Positions 32,945 to 35,572 of a stretch of 35,572 bases of DNA are shown here, in pieces. The DNA comes from Gulosibacter hominis (GTDB taxonomy: Bacteria; Actinomycetota; Actinomycetes; Actinomycetales; Microbacteriaceae): assembly GCF_904842695.1 (NCBI RefSeq), contig NZ_CAJGWQ010000019.1, positions 1-35,572 on the forward strand. Reading direction: 5' to 3'. Position 1 is the stretch's first letter; each line of letters opens with the position of its first letter. Both the position numbers and the translations under genes were made by a program. The notes under the pieces are model-generated. The model ran no database searches. It was not told the origin of the DNA and saw only the letters and a program-made list of their open reading frames with translations.

Positions 32945-34078
32945 CTACAGCACGGGCGGGCCCTTTGGCCCCCATTCGACGTCCTCATGTGCGTCTTCGG
33001 GAAGCGGATGCGCGCGTCGATACGACACTCGAATCGCGCGCCGGCGACGGAACTCGTATCCTTCCTCGGGTGTGGTGTAGCGCATCGACCAGCGTTGCTC
33101 GATACACACCGACTGCTGCTGCCGCATCACCGACAACGCTTCCTCATGCAGGCCCACGAGCGAGAGCCCGTAAGCGAACATGTCCCACAGAGAGATGGCA
33201 CGAATACCACCCTCGTATTTGCCTGCGAAACGTTCGAATGCGGTCCACACGACATGCACGCCGTGGTCGGTTTGCCACACCGCCTTGTCGGCGTCCGTCG
33301 TAGAAAGCTCGCCGAACGTCCACAGCGTGTTCCAGTGCTGATTGAGTGCATAGACGGCCTCAGCAAGCACCGGATGGCCCTCCGGTGCATTCTCGGCAAT
33401 ATACAGGGCGATCTGCGGAAGGATCGTCGTGTCACCCGACCACCGAGCATCCACTTGACGGATGAGGTTGTTCCACCCCATGGGGTTCCACGGGTCAATC
33501 GCCTGCCATTTCTTGGCGTGTTCAAGCGAGCTTTCAGTGCCGCCGCCCACAGTTGCGCCGTGGCCGAGGATGTAAGCGAATGGGTCGGTGTAGTTGCTGA
33601 GTTTCGCCGACTGCTCCATCAAGTCGCGCGCCCGTTCGTTCCAACTCGCAAAACCAAGTTTGCCGGCATCGGTTACCTGGTCTGCGGTGCCGCTGCCGCG
33701 CTCGTCAAAGGCGCAACTCAGAGCAATATTCGAAGCCAGCATGAGGCTCGCAGCGGAGTTATGCCGCAGACAGCGTTCGAGGAGTTCACGTCGGGCCTGC
33801 TCCCCAATATCGTCGACGTACCACGTCGCCGCATTCAGCCACATCACTCGTTCCTCGCTGCTGGCGAGTGCCTGATAGAGCGCGTCATAGGCGCCCAGGT
33901 CGCCATTGCTCAGTGCCTCGCGCATTGGCGGAGCAATCGATTTCGCGAGGTCCTCGATGCTGACCACTGTCGGTTCTGGCTCGGCCGCGGTGAGCCGATC
34001 CATCTCGGCTTCGCGCGCGAGGTACTCGGGTGATTCTTCTGGTTCTTGTTTGCGGTTGCGCCGCCCAAAGAAAGCCAT
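32945..34078 (-). CDS. unknown 377-aa helical-repeat protein of the CHAT locus
   Basis: This soluble protein has an acidic, charged N-terminus (RRNRKQEPEE) and then helical repeats from about residue 60 to 330. The spacing and small residues (RRELLERCLRHNSAASLMLA, HAKKWQAIDPWNPMGWNNL) suggest TPR-like pairs, and the C-terminal 50 residues are Arg-rich and acidic in turn. Good GTCAGGAGTC precedes the ATG at 34078. It is convergent with the TPR gene, nine bases apart, and divergent from the DUF3592 gene. It has two WNPMGWNNL-like aromatic patches unusual for plain TPR. I do not recognise the family and can only place it in the locus by position. Confidence 0.75.
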   Translation of the reverse strand: MAFFGRRNRKQEPEESPEYLAREAEMDRLTAAEPEPTVVSIEDLAKSIAPPMREALSNGDLGAYDALYQALASSEERVMWLNAATWYVDDIGEQARRELLERCLRHNSAASLMLASNIALSCAFDERGSGTADQVTDAGKLGFASWNERARDLMEQSAKLSNYTDPFAYILGHGATVGGGTESSLEHAKKWQAIDPWNPMGWNNLIRQVDARWSGDTTILPQIALYIAENAPEGHPVLAEAVYALNQHWNTLWTFGELSTTDADKAVWQTDHGVHVVWTAFERFAGKYEGGIRAISLWDMFAYGLSLVGLHEEALSVMRQQQSVCIEQRWSMRYTTPEEGYEFRRRRAIRVSYRRAHPLPEDAHEDVEWGPKGPPVL

Positions 34079-34244
34079 GGTGACTCCTGACTATTGATAA
34101 TTAAACTGTGACTCATTGCGCGTGAATCTGCCAGGATGCTAAACCGTGAAAGTTGACCTGTGATTGGTAGTGATTTTGGGTCAATATGCTGCCCGCAGTT
34201 GCGAGGGTGACGGTACGCCTGAGCACCAAGGAATTGAGGGTTTG

Positions 34245-34622
34245 ATGGACTGGTTGCTGATCGCACTGGGTGTGATGACGGTTGGGATGAGCGCCATTTT
34301 CGCGGTGGCGTTCTTCCGGTTCCGGCGGTGGCATCCGACCGTGGGCCGGGTGGTGGCGAACATCGAGGACGAGTCGGGCGACAGGAGCAGGGTCTGGCGC
34401 CCCGTATTCAAGCTCGTCGATGAGTTTGGGGCCACACATTTTGCCACGGCGAACTACGCCAAGGCGCCGCCACACGAGATCGGCGATGCGGTTCCGCTGC
34501 GCTACAACCCCAACAACTCGTCACAGATTTCCACCGGGCAGGTGTGGGTGTTTGCGGCGGCAGCCGTCGCCTGTCTCATCACTGCTGCCGTGTTGATTCT
34601 CATCGGCATTCGGATGGATTAG
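34245..34622 (+). CDS. DUF3592-like membrane protein
   Basis: This 125-aa protein has two membrane helices at about residues 4-22 and 102-121, with a beta-rich domain between them. The core runs PTVGRVVANIE, WRPVFKLVDEFG, ATHFATANYAK and GDAVPLRYNPNNSSQI, the DUF3592 pattern. The orientation places the domain on one side of the membrane with both termini on the other. The ATG at 34245 has TTGAGGG before it; the open frame to 34164 has no ribosome site. A TATGCT box at 34185-34190 can serve as -10. It pairs in type with the 396-aa gene at 25704 on the opposite side of the CHAT locus. The function of the family is unknown. Confidence 0.82.
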   Translation: MDWLLIALGVMTVGMSAIFAVAFFRFRRWHPTVGRVVANIEDESGDRSRVWRPVFKLVDEFGATHFATANYAKAPPHEIGDAVPLRYNPNNSSQISTGQVWVFAAAAVACLITAAVLILIGIRMD

Positions 34623-34735
34623 CAGCAGGCAGGTTCCACCCGCCCCCTCGCAACAGAGTTCGTCCCTCGCCTGCCGACATCTCAAATTGCTACGGTGCAG
34701 CCGTCCCCCACGATCAACGAAATCTAGGAGTGACG

Positions 34736-35497
34736 ATGACGGAACTACTTGCTGGACGCACGGCTCTGGTAACCGGAGGCACCACGGGAATCGGCCGTGG
34801 CATTGCCGAGGTGCTCGCATCCCACGGTGCTCGGGTCGCCGTTACTGGCGTGACCGAAACCGAGTGCGCCGAGGCCCGAGAAGCTGGATTCGACGCCCGG
34901 CTGCTGGACGTCCGCGATAAGGAAGCGTGTCTCCGGGTGGTGAATGAGGTAGTCGCCAACTTCGGTGGTCTCTCGGTTCTCGCTGCGAATGCCGGGGTAT
35001 ACCCGCAGACTCGGCTTGCCGAACTGGATGACGATGAAATTGACTTTATCTTCGATGTCAACGTCAAGGGCACGATGCACATGGTGCAAGCCGCGACTCC
35101 GGCACTGCGCGAATCGGGCCGCGGCCGCATCGTGGTGACTTCGTCAATCACCGGCAATTTCACCGGCTATCCGGGATGGTCGCACTACGGTGCCACGAAG
35201 GCTGCACAGATGGGGTTCATCCGCTCTGCCGCGATGGAACTGGCGGGCGACAAGATCACGATCAATGCGGTGCTGCCGGGCAATATTGTGACGCCTGGTT
35301 TGAAGGCGCTGGGTGACGATTATCTTGCCGAGATGGCGAAAGCAGTACCGCTGGGGATGCTCGGCGAACCGAAGGACATCGGTGAGGCTGTGGCGTTCCT
35401 CGCCTCTGATGGTGCCCGCTATGTGACCGGCCAGTCGATTGTGGTGGATGGCGGTCAGATTCTCCCCGAGGGGCCGGACGCGCTGGAAGCGATGTAG
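34736..35497 (+). CDS. short-chain dehydrogenase, FabG-like
   Basis: This is a 253-aa NAD(P)-dependent oxidoreductase. The cofactor motif TGGTTGIGRG is at about residues 13-22. NAGVY, the catalytic Ser in VVTSSITG, and Tyr-x-x-x-Lys as YGATK follow in the normal order, as does the NAVLPGNIVTPG block. The C-terminus has GQSIVVDGGQ as in sugar and acyl SDRs. The length fits 3-oxoacyl-ACP reductase-like enzymes, but with no fatty-acid genes nearby the substrate is open; polyol or acetoin-type dehydrogenases are alternatives. The ATG has AGGAG five bases upstream. A TACGGT box at 34691-34696 may be the -10. Confidence 0.92.
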   Translation: MTELLAGRTALVTGGTTGIGRGIAEVLASHGARVAVTGVTETECAEAREAGFDARLLDVRDKEACLRVVNEVVANFGGLSVLAANAGVYPQTRLAELDDDEIDFIFDVNVKGTMHMVQAATPALRESGRGRIVVTSSITGNFTGYPGWSHYGATKAAQMGFIRSAAMELAGDKITINAVLPGNIVTPGLKALGDDYLAEMAKAVPLGMLGEPKDIGEAVAFLASDGARYVTGQSIVVDGGQILPEGPDALEAM

Positions 35498-35572
35498 CCG
35501 CGCGCTCGTGCTGCCCGCGCACCGCGCCCCGCGTGCCCCGCTCTCTCCTCCCCCGCGCGCCCCGCTGCGCAC
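35498..35572. other. GC-rich window end, no gene
   Basis: The last 75 bp are almost pure C/G-rich low-complexity DNA with runs of cgcgc and ccccg. I see no gene, no clear terminator and no repeat of the start of the window. Confidence 0.6.

Overview
The window looks like chromosome of a high-GC Gram-positive (Actinobacteria), most likely a Microbacteriaceae-type organism. The grounds are ClpC with a UVR segment, a receiver-less winged-helix regulator of the actinobacterial type, LpqH-like and other lipobox proteins, paired bacterial PH-domain proteins, and several genes that appear to be leaderless (TANNNT box 6-7 nt before the start codon). The hexamer GGATGC/GCATCC is strikingly frequent. 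No rRNA, tRNA, CRISPR array or complete insertion sequence was found.

Layout. 1-9 kb is housekeeping: clpC with a ClgR-like site, an unknown lipoprotein, UDP-glucose dehydrogenase, a 77-aa membrane protein, and lysS ending in an array of three hairpins, with panC divergent. 8.3-12.7 kb is a minus-strand run of overlapping or closely spaced genes: luxS, mtnN (MTA/SAH nucleosidase), two PH-domain membrane proteins and a DUF2520-type Rossmann protein. It couples S-adenosylhomocysteine recycling and AI-2 production to envelope-type proteins. 12.7-18.5 kb holds a membrane J-domain protein, proC, a stand-alone protein like the cytoplasmic domain of cation-diffusion facilitators, tadA, upp, a winged-helix regulator and a MarR regulator.

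18.6-23.2 kb is a catabolic cassette: a ridA / DUF1028 / M20 amidohydrolase operon with overlapping stops and starts, a divergent LysR regulator, and a convergent flavin monooxygenase. 23.2-24.5 kb is poor in genes and rich in DNA structure (a perfect 15-bp dyad, tandem repeats, nested inverted repeats) around an unrecognised 182-aa gene. A DsrE-like gene and a short-chain dehydrogenase follow, both with leaderless-type promoters that start from one small divergent region.

25.7-34.6 kb is the most interesting part. It contains a CHAT (caspase-like) protease with a visible His/Cys dyad, a DUF3592-like membrane protein, an LpqH-like lipoprotein, two overlapping unknown genes (447 and 353 aa), a divergent TPR-type helical protein resembling the TPR half of TPR-CHAT proteins, a second helical-repeat protein of 377 aa and a small DUF3592 membrane protein. 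My reading is a split TPR/CHAT protease locus with membrane and lipoprotein partners. The function is not known from sequence; conflict, stress or cell-death control is an inference. A FabG-like dehydrogenase closes the window.

Assignments rest on reading translations and motifs by eye. No database search was possible.
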